This document shows, piece after piece, positions 1 to 9,408 of a stretch of 64,000 nucleotides of DNA. Position 1 is the stretch's first letter; every line of letters begins with the position of its first letter. The translations under genes and the position numbers were made by a program. The notes under the pieces are model-generated. The model made no database searches, was not told where the DNA came from, and saw nothing but the letters and a program-made list of their open reading frames with translations. Origin of the DNA: Bog-473 sp963777485. Lineage in GTDB: Bacteria > Actinomycetota > Acidimicrobiia > Acidimicrobiales > RAAP-2. Location: positions 1,178,001-1,242,000 of the forward strand of contig CAVZQP010000001.1 of NCBI GenBank assembly GCA_963777485.1, read 5' to 3'.

Positions 1-20
1 GGACTGAAGCAGAGCGTTCG

Positions 21-791
21 CTACGAGGCGGGCTTGGACTCTCCGCCGTCGGACGCGGGTGCGGCGGTCAACGCGTCGGGCTCGGGGGCGCCCGTGCCCA
101 GCTGCGCCTTGAGCGCTGCGAGCTCGTTGTCGACCTCCGAGTCCTTCCCGACCTGGTCGAGCTCCTTCTGGATGTCGTCCGTGCCGCCTCCGACGTCCTC
201 GAGGACGCCGGACTCGAGCAACTCGTCGAGCGCGCCCGAGCGGGCCTGCATGGTCGAGATCTTGTCCTGTGCCCGTTGCAGGGTCTGCCCCGAGTCCTTG
301 AAGGACTTCGAGATCCCCGCTGTGCTCTCGTCGACACTGGAGACGGCGGCGGCAGCGGTGTACTCCGCCTTGAGCGTCTCCTTCTGCGTGCGGAAGTCGT
401 TGACTCGCTTCTGCAACGCGTTCATGGTCTGGGTGAGCTTCTGCTCCTCTTCGCCGAGCTGTTGGTGCTGGGGTTCCATCTCGTCGATCTGCTGCTGGGC
501 CGTGGCCTTGCGGGCCAACGCCTCCTTGGCCAGGTCCTCCCGGTTGGCCTGGAGTGCCTGCTTGGCCTGGTCCTGCAGGTGGTCGACGGAGTGCTGTAGC
601 TGCTCTTCCTGGAGCTCGAGCCGCTTCTTCGAGGCCGCGATGTCGACGAGGGCGCGGCGGACCTGGGTGAGTTGCTCGAGCATCTTCTCGTAAGAGAGGT
701 CGAGCATCTCGTCGGGCTTCTCGGCGGCGTCGAGCGCCTTGTTCGCCTTCGCCTGAACGATGTCGTGGGCCCGCTCAAAGATGCCAGCCAT
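21..791 (-). CDS. pspA: PspA/IM30 family membrane-stress protein
   Basis: A 256-residue, almost entirely alpha-helical protein. It opens with the family pattern 'MAGIFERAHDIVQAKANKALD...PDEMLDLSYEKM' and continues as long heptad-rich coiled coil (about residues 25-190). It then has an acidic stretch and a disordered Ala/Pro/Ser tail. PspA/IM30 proteins polymerise on the inner face of the cytoplasmic membrane and stabilise it under envelope stress (family knowledge). The tail after the coiled coil (about residues 190-256) is longer than in E. coli PspA. No pspBC-like partners are adjacent, so it appears monocistronic, as is common in actinobacteria. Family assignment is firm; the stress that induces it is not visible here. 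Confidence 0.93.
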   Translation of the reverse strand: MAGIFERAHDIVQAKANKALDAAEKPDEMLDLSYEKMLEQLTQVRRALVDIAASKKRLELQEEQLQHSVDHLQDQAKQALQANREDLAKEALARKATAQQQIDEMEPQHQQLGEEEQKLTQTMNALQKRVNDFRTQKETLKAEYTAAAAVSSVDESTAGISKSFKDSGQTLQRAQDKISTMQARSGALDELLESGVLEDVGGGTDDIQKELDQVGKDSEVDNELAALKAQLGTGAPEPDALTAAPASDGGESKPAS

Positions 792-909
792 GGCTGCCTC
801 CTACCTGATCTCGCTCTGTGACCCCACCATAGGTTCGATTCCCGCGACGTGAGGCCGCGGTCTCGCGAACGGCCAGGAGGAAAGAGGTGCGAAGAGGTGC
901 CGGCTCGGT

Positions 910-1695
910 TCAGGAGCCGGAGGCGGCGATGACGGCGCCATTGAGGTGCGTGCCCGACATGTCACCGTCGCTCGGCGCATCACCGAAGTTGTAGACCGTG
1001 CCCTGGGCCGTCACGACCCAGTACCCGCCGCCGTCCGACGTGGAGAAGATGGACGCCGCCGGGTCGAAGCCCCCGGCAGATCCGGGCGGTGGGCTCCCCA
1101 GACTGGGCGCATCGCCGAACGGGAAGACTTGCCCGTTGGACTCGAGGAGCCAGTACCCGCCCCCGTCGGGCGTGGCCACCGCCGAGCTGAAGGTCGCGGC
1201 CTGCTGTCCGGGCGAGCCGTGGTTCACCGCATCGCCGAAGGCGTAGACGTGGCCCGTGGTCGTGACGACCCAGTAGCCGCCGCCCGTTGCGTCGGGCACG
1301 ACGGCGACCGCCGCGCCGCTACAACCGCCGATGCCCGGGCAGGAGCCCGCAAAGGTCGCATCGCCGAACGCGAAGACCCCACCGTCGGACGCCACCATGA
1401 AGTAGCCGCGGTCGTCGTGGCTGGCAACCATCCCCACGATCGGCGCGTTGAGGCTGTGCGGCTTGCCGGACCCGGCCGGGTTGAAACCGAGGCCGGGCAT
1501 CGAGCCGTAGAACTGCGTGTCCCCGAAGGCGAAGACACCACCGTCGGACGCATCGAGCCAGTAGCCGCCGCGGTCGGGCGTCGGGACGATGCCGACCACC
1601 GGTCGCTGCAGCGCGACGCCGCCCATGGAGCCGTGGAACTGCGCCGAGCCGAACGAGAAGATGCCGCCGTCGGAACCGACGAGCCAGTAGCCGTG
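910..1695 (-). repeat. Six coding repeats of about 42 residues (surface repeat block 1)
   Basis: Six successive units, each opening with GY(W/F) and containing a G-D-A or equivalent turn about 14 residues later, fill the C-terminus of the exported protein. Units 1-3 keep the ASDGG signature; units 4-6 are diverged (TTTGH, ESNGQ, TAQGT). Spacing is regular except where unit 2 carries a short insertion. Coding repeats, not a DNA element. Confidence 0.85.
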
Positions 1696-3396
1696 GGTCG
1701 CCGGGGGTGGCGGTGGCGGTGGCGGAGGAGGAGGCGGCGGCGGTGGCGGTGGCGTCGTTCCGGTGATCGTCAAGGTGAAGGCCTGGGTGCCCGCAGGCGA
1801 GACGCCGTTCACGGCCTTGAGGCAGATCGTGTAGCTCGAGCTGTCGTTCGTGCTCGGCGTCCCCTCCAACGTGGCGATGGAGCCACCGGTGTAGACCAGC
1901 GAGACGTCCGATGGCAGAGCGGACGGTGTACAGCCGCTGAAAGCGGTGTCCGTGATGGACGTGACCGCGGGCGTGCCCCTCGCCAAGATGAGCGCCGAGT
2001 TCGCCGAGCCGGCCTCGAACGTCGCCCCGTGGAAGGTGGTGATGCACGGGGCGTCCGTACTCCCACTGCTCGTGTACGTGTAACTGTCGGCGCCGCTGAC
2101 CGGCGTGGTGCCCGCCGGGGTCGTCACGGTGACATTGACGGGGCCCGGACTGACGGACCCGGGGATGGTCGTCGTGATCGAGTTCGAGGTGTAGCTCATC
2201 GAGCCGATGCTGGCGACGGTGCCGAAGTCGACGATCGGGGTCGCTCCCGCGTTGAAATTCGTCCCGGTGATGGTGATGCTGCCACACGCGATCTCGGATC
2301 CGGACGCCGGCGAAATCGACGAGATCGTGGGTGCGCCTGTCGGCGCGTAGGTGAACTCGTTGACCTGGGCGACCCCGGTGGAGCTCGATGAGCCGGCGGT
2401 GGTGCTGACGGTAACGGCGACGGTGTCGGCCGCGCTGCCGGCGGGGTCCGCAGGCGCGTCGGCTGTCAGCTCCCCGTCCCAGTTCACCACCACATTGGTG
2501 GCGGGGACGCCCCCGAAGAAGACGGTGGGCAGCGTTGCGGTGCCGAAGTAGTTGCCCTCGATGGTCACCGGTGTCCCCGCTGCCGTGCTGGAGGACGAGG
2601 CCGGCAGAACCTGGACGACGTCCGGGGCGGTGGCCGTAGCCGGCGTGGGCAGCGCGCTCGGTGTCAGCGTGTCAACGAGAGAGTCGGCGGGGTTCGCCTG
2701 GTTCGCGAAGATCTGGGCGTACTGGCCGTTCGCTGTGTCCCCGTCGCCCATCTGCGGGGTCGTGGTGCCAGTCGCCGTCCAGGGCCCGAGAATGGCATTG
2801 CGATGGCCCCAGCAGTCGGTCGAGGACGACGAGGCGCACAAGAGGTTGGTGCCGCCGTAACCGTCGTTGTACATCCAGGCGAAGTCGGCGCCGAGCGGGG
2901 TGTAGTCCTGGGCGAAGATCGACTGCGCTGTAGAGAAGTGGTACCCGCTCGGAGGTGAGGGGTCCTGGCTCGTTTGCGCACCGGCAAGGGCTGCGGTGTT
3001 GAGCTGTGGGTCAAGGCCGGAGAATTGCGACAGCCCGCGGTCTCCCCGCTCCTCGTCGGTCAGGATGAGCTGCTGCATGGTGACGGTCTGGCTGGCGTAG
3101 TTACCGGGCAACACCATCGGGCCGAGGCCCTCCAGCCAACGCGCGTAGTTGATGTTGTGCAGGATCGAGTCGATGCAGCCGGCGCTGTGGTCGTCGACCG
3201 GTGTGAGCGTGCACGCGGGCTTCACCTGCGGCGGGACGTTGGCCGATGGGTTCGCGGGCGGGACGATGCCGCTCGCGCCGGCAACGGCCTGTGGCAGCAC
3301 GCCGAGCGCGATGGTGGACCCCACAACGATGATTGTTCCCGCGATGGCTTGCACGACCCTTTTCGATTGGACGCGCGCGCCCCTGCGCCGCTGCAT
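910..3396 (-). CDS. Exported CAP-like protein with TIG domains, polyproline linker and six surface repeats
   Basis: About 828 residues. An N-terminal signal/anchor (hydrophobic about residues 16-40) is followed by a CAP/SCP-like domain (about 50-230: 'NINYARWLEGLGPM', 'CWGHRNAILGPW'). Next come two IPT/TIG Ig-like folds (about 265-445: 'ISSISPASGSEIACGS', 'DFGTV'), a putative Ig-like segment, and a run of about 18 prolines. The C-terminal block is six about 42-residue GYW-x-V-ASDGG-x-FAFGDA repeats. TIG and CAP domains are typical of extracellular adhesion or remodelling proteins, so a cell-surface location is likely; the specific role is unknown. ATG 3396 is preceded by GTG 3399; either may start it behind a GGGAAAG Shine-Dalgarno-like sequence. 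The same repeat block occurs in two other proteins of this window, joined to different domains. Confidence 0.85.
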   Translation of the reverse strand: MQRRRGARVQSKRVVQAIAGTIIVVGSTIALGVLPQAVAGASGIVPPANPSANVPPQVKPACTLTPVDDHSAGCIDSILHNINYARWLEGLGPMVLPGNYASQTVTMQQLILTDEERGDRGLSQFSGLDPQLNTAALAGAQTSQDPSPPSGYHFSTAQSIFAQDYTPLGADFAWMYNDGYGGTNLLCASSSSTDCWGHRNAILGPWTATGTTTPQMGDGDTANGQYAQIFANQANPADSLVDTLTPSALPTPATATAPDVVQVLPASSSSTAAGTPVTIEGNYFGTATLPTVFFGGVPATNVVVNWDGELTADAPADPAGSAADTVAVTVSTTAGSSSSTGVAQVNEFTYAPTGAPTISSISPASGSEIACGSITITGTNFNAGATPIVDFGTVASIGSMSYTSNSITTTIPGSVSPGPVNVTVTTPAGTTPVSGADSYTYTSSGSTDAPCITTFHGATFEAGSANSALILARGTPAVTSITDTAFSGCTPSALPSDVSLVYTGGSIATLEGTPSTNDSSSYTICLKAVNGVSPAGTQAFTLTITGTTPPPPPPPPPPPPPPPPPATHGYWLVGSDGGIFSFGSAQFHGSMGGVALQRPVVGIVPTPDRGGYWLDASDGGVFAFGDTQFYGSMPGLGFNPAGSGKPHSLNAPIVGMVASHDDRGYFMVASDGGVFAFGDATFAGSCPGIGGCSGAAVAVVPDATGGGYWVVTTTGHVYAFGDAVNHGSPGQQAATFSSAVATPDGGGYWLLESNGQVFPFGDAPSLGSPPPGSAGGFDPAASIFSTSDGGGYWVVTAQGTVYNFGDAPSDGDMSGTHLNGAVIAASGS

Positions 3397-3646
3397 CACG
3401 CTTTCCCGAGCCCCCTCTTGGAATTGAGATCAGCCGGGGCAACGTAACATCTTCGGCTGCTTCGTCCGAGGGTCCCGACCCGAAGTTGTCACCGGGTTGG
3501 GGGCAATGGGTCTGGAGGACTACTCCGAACGTGGGCCTGCCCGACGGGTGCCGCTAATGTCGGCGGTGCGACGCAACCACCGGGCGGGAAGGGAGTGCGG
3601 CGATGCGGGACACGCGGGCGGACGCGGCACACCGAAGGACCGCGCA

Positions 3647-4738
3647 GTGAGACCTCGGTCGCCGTCGGTGATGGCACTGCTCGCACTGCTCGCGCTGTGG
3701 TCGGCCGTCCTCCTCGGTACCGGTGGCGCCGCAGCTGCCGATGCGGGGCCGACCCGGGCGCCGTCGGTGCCGTACGCATCCCCGGACACCCCGGGCCCGG
3801 CGCTCGACGTCCCGGCCGGCCAGCTCGACTCCGCCCTGACGTGTTCGGCGACGGCGGCGGCACCCACCCGCGACATCATCCTCGTCCTGCCCCCGACGCT
3901 GTTCGACCCGGGTGAGGCCTATGACTGGAACTATCTCCCCGCATTCGCCGCCCGGCGGTGGCCGTACTGCGAGCTCACGGTGCCCGACCATTCGGACGGC
4001 GACATCCAGGTCGCAGCGGAGTACGTGGTCAACGCCGTCCGTTCCCTGTACGCGCTCTCCGGCCGTCAGGTCGAGCTGTTCGGCTGGAGCCAGGGTGCGA
4101 GCACCCTCCCGCGCTGGGCGCTCCGGTGGTGGCCCGACATCCGGCCGATGGTGGCCTCGCTCGTCGGGCTGGCACCGGACAACGAGTACGGCACGACGGA
4201 CCCGGCGATCGAGAGCGTCTGCGCGTACGAGTGCTTCCCCGCCGCCTGGCAGGAGACGCACCGGCTCATCGGGGGCGAGTCCAACTTCATGGCCGCGATG
4301 AACTCGGACGAACAGACCTTCCCCGGGATCGCGTACACGGACATCTGGAGCGAGCTCGACGAGGTGGCAGGCTGGAACATCGGGTCCGACAAGGTGTCCC
4401 CGCTGCCGCCGGCACCGAACGTGCTCGACGTGTCGACGCAGTCGCTCTGCCCGCTCCAGGTGGACGAGCACCTCACGATCCCGGCGGACGGAGTGGCCTA
4501 CGCAGTCGCAATGGCGGCCCTGGCCGCACCGGGCCAGCTGCCGGACCTGGCCGGCATCGATCGCGCCACGGTGTGCCCTCAGCTGCTGATGCCCACCGTG
4601 ACGCCCCTGTCGTTGGCGGTGCACGAGGCGCAGCTGGTGGCGCTGGTCGGTGAGCGGGCCACGGTCGGCATGATCACGAGGGAGCCGCCTCTCCGGTGCT
4701 ACGTGACGGCCTCGTGCGGGAGCGCCCCTCGGTCCTAG
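3647..4738 (+). CDS. Secreted CalB-type lipase / alpha-beta hydrolase
   Basis: 363 residues from GTG 3647; ATG 3671 is an alternative. The N-terminus is a signal peptide ('MALLALLALWSAVLLGTGGAAAADA'-like). The order of motifs follows Candida antarctica lipase B. There is an early strand 'ILVLPPTLFD' and 'YDWNYLPAF'. 'EYVVNAVRSLYALSG' precedes the nucleophile elbow 'FGWSQGAST', and 'GLAPDNEYGT' lies after it. The likely acid is in 'SELDEV' and the likely histidine in 'VDEHLTIP'. A conserved Cys-Pro-x-Leu-Met-Pro is near the C-terminus. CalB-like lipases hydrolyse esters outside the cell; the substrate here is unknown. The reading frame stays open upstream to 3497, but that part lacks a signal-like sequence. 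Stand-alone gene on the + strand. Confidence 0.8.
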   Translation: MRPRSPSVMALLALLALWSAVLLGTGGAAAADAGPTRAPSVPYASPDTPGPALDVPAGQLDSALTCSATAAAPTRDIILVLPPTLFDPGEAYDWNYLPAFAARRWPYCELTVPDHSDGDIQVAAEYVVNAVRSLYALSGRQVELFGWSQGASTLPRWALRWWPDIRPMVASLVGLAPDNEYGTTDPAIESVCAYECFPAAWQETHRLIGGESNFMAAMNSDEQTFPGIAYTDIWSELDEVAGWNIGSDKVSPLPPAPNVLDVSTQSLCPLQVDEHLTIPADGVAYAVAMAALAAPGQLPDLAGIDRATVCPQLLMPTVTPLSLAVHEAQLVALVGERATVGMITREPPLRCYVTASCGSAPRS

Positions 4739-4844
4739 CGCCTAGGGGCGCTGACCAGGACCGATCCGGGGCAGACAACCCGGTATCAAGTAATCCACAG
4801 GGGCATCCGATATTTCAGGAATGCGGGAAGAAGGGGGTGGACGC

Positions 4845-7211
4845 ATGTTTCTCGCGACGCGGCTGGGTCGCGTCGCGGCGGTCGCGCTCCCGAGCGCCGG
4901 CACGGCCTTGGCGTTCGTGGTCATGTCCCGGTACAACCTCATTGGCGACAAGCCGGTCTGGGTGATCCTGATCCTGCTCGCCCTCGGAGCGGTGATCGGC
5001 GAATCGATGGGCCGGCTCCTCGAGGCAGACCCGAACGGATGGAAGCTGCACGCCGGCGTCGGCCTCCAGTGCCTGGGCGTCGCCGCGATTATCTATGCCA
5101 TCGGATGGGGCCCCACTCTGGCCATCGGTTTCCTCTTCGTTGCGGCCCGCGCGCTCGACATCGTGGGCTCCCGGGTCTGGCCCATCGTCGTCATCTGGAC
5201 CGCCATCGCGACGCTGGCGGGGCAGATCGCAATCGGCGTGGGCCTCGTCAGCACCTACGTGCCGACGCCGTCGGTGCACGGCCTCGCCGTCCTCAGCGTG
5301 CTCGGCGTGTGGTTCGTGACCTGGGTCCTCGCCGGCAAAGTCCGGCAGAGCGAGATCGCCCTCGGCGAACGTGACCGCGCCGCGAACGACGTCCGTTCCA
5401 CGCTCTCCCTACTCACCGCGACCCTCGACTCGACTGCAGACGGCATCCTCGTCGTGGACAACGCGGGCAACATCGCGCAATTCAACGCGCGCTTCGCCGA
5501 ACTGTGGTGCCTCCCCGACGCCATCCTGGAAAGCCGGGACGACGAAGCCGCGGTCCAATTCGTCCTCGACCAGCTCCGCTATCCGGAGGCGTTCCTGTCG
5601 AAAGTTGAAGAGCTCTACGCCCATCCCGAGGCGGAGAGCGACGACATCCTGCTCTTCAAGGACGGGCGCGTCTTCGAGCGGCACTCACTCCCACAGAAGA
5701 TCGAAGGAGACGTCGTCGGCCGGGTCTGGAGCTTCCGCGACGTCACGGACCACCACCGCCTGCTCGGAGAGCTCGAGCACCAGGCGTTCCACGACGGGCT
5801 CACCGGGCTGGCCAACCGGTCGCTCCTGCGCAACCGTTTGGACCACGCGTTGTTGCGCGCCCACCGCACCGGTATCGCGGTGGGCGTCCTGTTCTGCGAC
5901 ATGGACGGCTTCAAGATGGTCAACGACACGCTCGGGCACGACGTCGGGGACCTCATCCTGGTGGAGGTCGGTCAACGCATCGACGGCTGCCTGCGCGAGG
6001 ACGACACCGTCGCCCGGCTGGGCGGTGACGAATTCGCCATCATCCTCGACGGCACCTCGCACATCGACGCGGTGGATGCGGGGAGCCGCGTCCTCCAGGC
6101 ACTCCGGGAGCCGTTCGACGTCAACGGTCGGGACATCAGTATCCGGGCCTCGATCGGCGTGACACTCACCAGCGCGGGCTCGCTGGAGGCGGAGGCGCTG
6201 CTCTGCGAGGCGGACATCGCGATGTACGCCGCCAAGGCCGCCGGCCGGGACTGCCTCATGACCTTCGAACCCGAGATGCAGAGCACCATGGCTGCCCGGC
6301 ACGCCCTGCACGCCGACCTGCGCCAGGCCGTGCGGGACTACGGGGAGCTCAGCCTCCATTACCAGCCCGTCTTCGACCTGGTGACGGGCCGACCGGTCTA
6401 CACCGAGGCGCTCGTGCGCTGGAACCACCCACAGCGAGGCTTCATCTCGCCGGAGGAGTTCATCCCCGTGGCCGAGGAGATGGGTCTCCTCAGCGAAATC
6501 GGCCGTTACGTCCTCCGCGAGGCCTGTCAGCAGGTCGTGCGCTGGCGGTTGCTGCCGGCGGCCAAGGACATGAGCGTGGCCGTCAACGTGTCCGCCTACC
6601 AGCTCTACGACAACCGTTTCGTGGGCGAGGTCGAGGCAGCACTCATCGACAGCGGGCTGCCGCCGAGTGGCCTGGTGCTCGAGCTGACCGAGAGCGCGCT
6701 GCTCTCCGACACCGACCGCGTCCACCACCGTCTGGCCCGGCTGCGCGAGATCGGCGTGAAGATCGCGATCGACGACTTCGGCACGGGCTACTCGTCGCTG
6801 TCGTACCTGCGCCGGCTGCCGATCGACGTCCTCAAGATCGACCGCTCCTTCGTGAGCGAGCTCGGCACCTCGTCGGTCCAACAGGCCCGCTCGCTCGTCC
6901 GCTCCATCGTGGGGCTTGGGCACGACCTCTGCCTGACGGTCGTTGCCGAGGGAATCGAGACCCAGAACGAGCTCGACGACGTGCGGGCGGCGCGTTGCGA
7001 CCTCGGACAGGGGTTCTTCCTCGGTGCCCCGCTGCCTCCGGCCGAATTCGAAGAAGCGCTCTGCCACCAACGAGCGGTCCACTCCTTCGCCGACGCCGAC
7101 GGCGACGGCGACGACGACCTCGTGCGGCCGACGCCCTCTCTCGTGACCCCACGGCACGACCGCAGTGCCCCCGGCAGAGCCGCGGAGTTCTCGCTCACGC
7201 GCTGGCGCTAA
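4845..7211 (+). CDS. Membrane GGDEF-EAL bifunctional c-di-GMP enzyme with PAS domain
   Basis: 788 residues. Several N-terminal membrane helices (about the first 160 residues) are followed by a helical linker, a PAS domain (about 185-300), GGDEF (about 310-465) and EAL (about 475-735) domains, and a polar tail. The cyclase site GGDEF is intact, with the inhibitory I-site R-E-D-D five residues upstream. The EAL side keeps EALVRW, 'NVSAYQL', 'ELTESAL', 'DDFGTGYS', 'LKID', 'EGIET' and the terminal 'QGFFLG'. Both c-di-GMP synthesis and hydrolysis residues are therefore present (seen); which activity dominates is not predictable. The start ATG 4845 is chosen because AAGGGGGTGG lies 4 nt upstream; ATG 4821 lacks this. 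Confidence 0.93.
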   Translation: MFLATRLGRVAAVALPSAGTALAFVVMSRYNLIGDKPVWVILILLALGAVIGESMGRLLEADPNGWKLHAGVGLQCLGVAAIIYAIGWGPTLAIGFLFVAARALDIVGSRVWPIVVIWTAIATLAGQIAIGVGLVSTYVPTPSVHGLAVLSVLGVWFVTWVLAGKVRQSEIALGERDRAANDVRSTLSLLTATLDSTADGILVVDNAGNIAQFNARFAELWCLPDAILESRDDEAAVQFVLDQLRYPEAFLSKVEELYAHPEAESDDILLFKDGRVFERHSLPQKIEGDVVGRVWSFRDVTDHHRLLGELEHQAFHDGLTGLANRSLLRNRLDHALLRAHRTGIAVGVLFCDMDGFKMVNDTLGHDVGDLILVEVGQRIDGCLREDDTVARLGGDEFAIILDGTSHIDAVDAGSRVLQALREPFDVNGRDISIRASIGVTLTSAGSLEAEALLCEADIAMYAAKAAGRDCLMTFEPEMQSTMAARHALHADLRQAVRDYGELSLHYQPVFDLVTGRPVYTEALVRWNHPQRGFISPEEFIPVAEEMGLLSEIGRYVLREACQQVVRWRLLPAAKDMSVAVNVSAYQLYDNRFVGEVEAALIDSGLPPSGLVLELTESALLSDTDRVHHRLARLREIGVKIAIDDFGTGYSSLSYLRRLPIDVLKIDRSFVSELGTSSVQQARSLVRSIVGLGHDLCLTVVAEGIETQNELDDVRAARCDLGQGFFLGAPLPPAEFEEALCHQRAVHSFADADGDGDDDLVRPTPSLVTPRHDRSAPGRAAEFSLTRWR

Positions 7212-7219
7212 CCGCAAAG

Positions 7220-7238
7220 GCGTCCCCTAGGAGGACGC
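7220..7238. terminator. Small hairpin between convergent genes
   Basis: GCGTCC, a 7-nt loop and GGACGC form a perfect 6-bp stem between the GGDEF-EAL gene and the convergent DUF2510 gene. It overlaps the stop codon of the latter. There is no U-tract, so a terminator role is only plausible. Confidence 0.35.
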
Positions 7239-7697
7239 GGGCCCCGCGGGCGGTGTTTGTGCGCTCCATGTGTGCTCGGACCAGCGGGTCCCGTCCCACC
7301 ACCTCAACAGGCCGGGTGCGGCAACGTCGGGATACCAGCCTGCCGGAGCCGACCCGGCATACGCGATCGGCCCCAGGTCCGGCTCCCAGCCGGCGTAGGT
7401 CATGCGGCCAGGGCCGTACGCACCCCGTTGCGCCGCCTCCCGGACGGCGATGAGCTTCTTGCGGATGTTGAACCAGTAGATGAGAGCCGGAATCGCCAAG
7501 AAGTTGACGAGGACGACGAGAAGGATCCACAGGATCTTCTCCTGACCCGCCAGCTTCCATTCCCAGTCGGGGCGCTTGACCATGTCGACCAGGGCCACGA
7601 TGAACAGCACCAGCGACCCGATGCCCACGAGGAAGAAGATGACGAAGAACACGATGAACCCCGCGGGGATCGACGTGTTGTCCGCCGTGAGCACCAC
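7227..7697 (-). CDS. PLDc_N-type membrane protein with C-terminal DUF2510
   Basis: 156 residues. Residues about 8-75 contain two membrane helices flanking 'MVKRPDWEWKLAGQEKILW', the pattern of the phospholipase-D-nuclease N-terminal (PLDc_N) membrane domain. No HKD catalytic motif follows. The C-terminus carries the DUF2510 motif 'AGWYPDVAAPGLLRWWDGTR' and 'WSEHTW', a short aromatic module common in actinobacterial membrane proteins. The function is unknown; the lack of catalytic residues suggests a structural or sensory membrane protein. It is transcribed toward the GGDEF-EAL gene and its start lies about 100 bp from the divergent DacB gene. Confidence 0.8.
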   Translation of the reverse strand: MVLTADNTSIPAGFIVFFVIFFLVGIGSLVLFIVALVDMVKRPDWEWKLAGQEKILWILLVVLVNFLAIPALIYWFNIRKKLIAVREAAQRGAYGPGRMTYAGWEPDLGPIAYAGSAPAGWYPDVAAPGLLRWWDGTRWSEHTWSAQTPPAGPASS

Positions 7698-7799
7698 CGA
7701 CCCAGGCTAGGCCCTACTATCGGCCCGCCTCCTATGCGTCCTGCGTGTACCGCCCCGCGCCGTCGACAACGATCACGCGTGCACGCGCGGCGGTTCGGA

Positions 7800-9395
7800 A
7801 TGTCGCAGCGATGGCTCGCTGTCGCCTCGGGCGGCCTGAGCGCGGCGCTCGCGGTGCTGAGTGCGTCGTCATCCGTCGCCGGGGCGTCGGGACAGTCAGC
7901 GCCGACGGGTCCTCAGGATCTGACGACCGCCCTCGCCGCAATCGAAAACCAGTCCCGTTTTGACCATTCCACGTGGGGCTACCAGGTTGTCGATCAAGAG
8001 AGCGGCCACGTCCTGGCGGCGCAGAACGCGCAGAGCATGTTCGACCCCGGATCAACCATGAAGATCTATTCGAGTGCGACCGCGCTCCGCCTCTACGGAC
8101 CCGACTATCGCTTCACCACCCCCGCCTACCGGCAGGGGACGATGACCGGGAGCACGCTCAACGGGAACCTGGTGCTGGTGGGCTCGGGCGACCTGAGTCT
8201 GGGCCTGCGCGACCAGCCGGACGGCACGCTGTACTACGAGAGCCTGCCCAAATTGGACCAGAGCTACGCCGACATCGGCCTCCCGGATGCGGTCGAGCCA
8301 CCCGGAAACCCCTTGACCGGCCTGGACCAAATCGCCGCCGAGGTCCACGCGTCGGGCATTACCCGGGTGAACGGCAACGTCGTCGTCGACGACCGCCTCT
8401 TCACCCCCTTCAACGGTTTCCCCGACGGGGAGATCTCGCCCATCTGGGTGAACGAGAACCTGGTCGATGCACTGGTCACCCCTGGCGCGGCCGGACAAGC
8501 CGCGAACGTGAACTGGCGGCCGATGACCGCGCAATACACGGTCGCCGACCGCGTGACAACGGTCGGCGCCAATGGGTCCACATCTCTCCAGATCACCGAG
8601 CCGAACCCGGGCAACCTCGTCGTGACGGGGCAGATCGCCGCCGGCAGCACTCCGACACTGGTCGTGCACGAGGTCGACGACCCGTCGGCGTTCGCCCGGT
8701 CCGCGTTCATCGAGGCCCTGCAACAGGCCGGCGTGACGGTCACCGCGGCGCCGGCAGGCCCGAACCCCGCGAACCAGCTCCCGGCAAAGGGGAGTTATCA
8801 GGCGAGTGACATGGTCGGTGACTACGTGTCCCCTCCCCTGTCGCAGTTCATCAACCTCATCTTGAAGGTCAGCTACAACCGCGGCGCCGACCTGATGACC
8901 TGTCTCGCCGCAGTCAAGGTGGGGAGCACTGATTGCTCGCAAGGGCTGCTCCCAGAACTGACGACGATCAAGGATTTCGGGATTTCCTCGGAGAGCGTCA
9001 TTCCCTTCGACGGCGCCGGATCGGATGACCAGGGACGGACGACCGTTGCTGCGATGGCTACCTTCCTGCGGCGCGCCACTGGTACCAGCTATGGCAAGAC
9101 GCTCTACGACGGCCTCCCGGTGCTCGGCCGCAGCGGGACCTTGGCCAACGTGCTTCCCGACTCTCCGGTGGCCGGGCATGCGCAGGTCAAGACGGGGAAC
9201 CGTGCGGTTGGCTCAACGACGAACCAGGAAATTCTGCTCGGCAACAGTCTTGCCGGTTACCTCGAAACCAAGTCCGGGCGCCGTGTGACGTTCATGATCG
9301 CCGTCGGTAACGTTCCGATTACTTCGGCTTCGGGAATCCTCGAAGTCACGGGCGAACAGGCGCAGATGTTGGCGGCGATGTACAAGGACCTCTGA
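7800..9395 (+). CDS. dacB: D-alanyl-D-alanine carboxypeptidase/endopeptidase, PBP4 (S13) family
   Basis: 531 residues with a signal peptide ('WLAVASGGLSAALAVL'). It has all three penicillin-binding motifs of S13 peptidases: SxxK as STMK in 'FDPGSTMKIYSS', SxN as SYN in 'KVSYNRGADLM', and KTG in 'AQVKTGNRAVG'. The large insert between the first two motifs is typical of PBP4/DacB, as is 'VVVDDRLFTPF'. The enzyme trims or cuts peptidoglycan cross-links outside the membrane. ATG 7800 begins just before the signal peptide; GTG 7779 is an in-frame alternative. Further open frame upstream overlaps the divergent gene and is not credible as coding. Confidence 0.93.
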   Translation: MSQRWLAVASGGLSAALAVLSASSSVAGASGQSAPTGPQDLTTALAAIENQSRFDHSTWGYQVVDQESGHVLAAQNAQSMFDPGSTMKIYSSATALRLYGPDYRFTTPAYRQGTMTGSTLNGNLVLVGSGDLSLGLRDQPDGTLYYESLPKLDQSYADIGLPDAVEPPGNPLTGLDQIAAEVHASGITRVNGNVVVDDRLFTPFNGFPDGEISPIWVNENLVDALVTPGAAGQAANVNWRPMTAQYTVADRVTTVGANGSTSLQITEPNPGNLVVTGQIAAGSTPTLVVHEVDDPSAFARSAFIEALQQAGVTVTAAPAGPNPANQLPAKGSYQASDMVGDYVSPPLSQFINLILKVSYNRGADLMTCLAAVKVGSTDCSQGLLPELTTIKDFGISSESVIPFDGAGSDDQGRTTVAAMATFLRRATGTSYGKTLYDGLPVLGRSGTLANVLPDSPVAGHAQVKTGNRAVGSTTNQEILLGNSLAGYLETKSGRRVTFMIAVGNVPITSASGILEVTGEQAQMLAAMYKDL

Positions 9396-9408
9396 CCCGA
9401 ACCATCTC

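Noticed and set aside
910..1700. CRISPR-like appearance of regular repeats
   Set aside because: Repeats are about 126 bp and translate to a coherent protein motif; no short identical repeat with unique spacers, and no cas genes.
946..2391. Long + strand open frame opposite the CAP/TIG/repeat protein
   Set aside because: Arg/Ala/Gly-rich shadow of GC-biased codons on the other strand; no motifs, and the minus-strand protein is clearly coherent.
5685..7217. Long minus-strand open frame across the GGDEF-EAL gene
   Set aside because: Antisense to an intact, motif-complete gene; its composition is that of third-position GC shadow.
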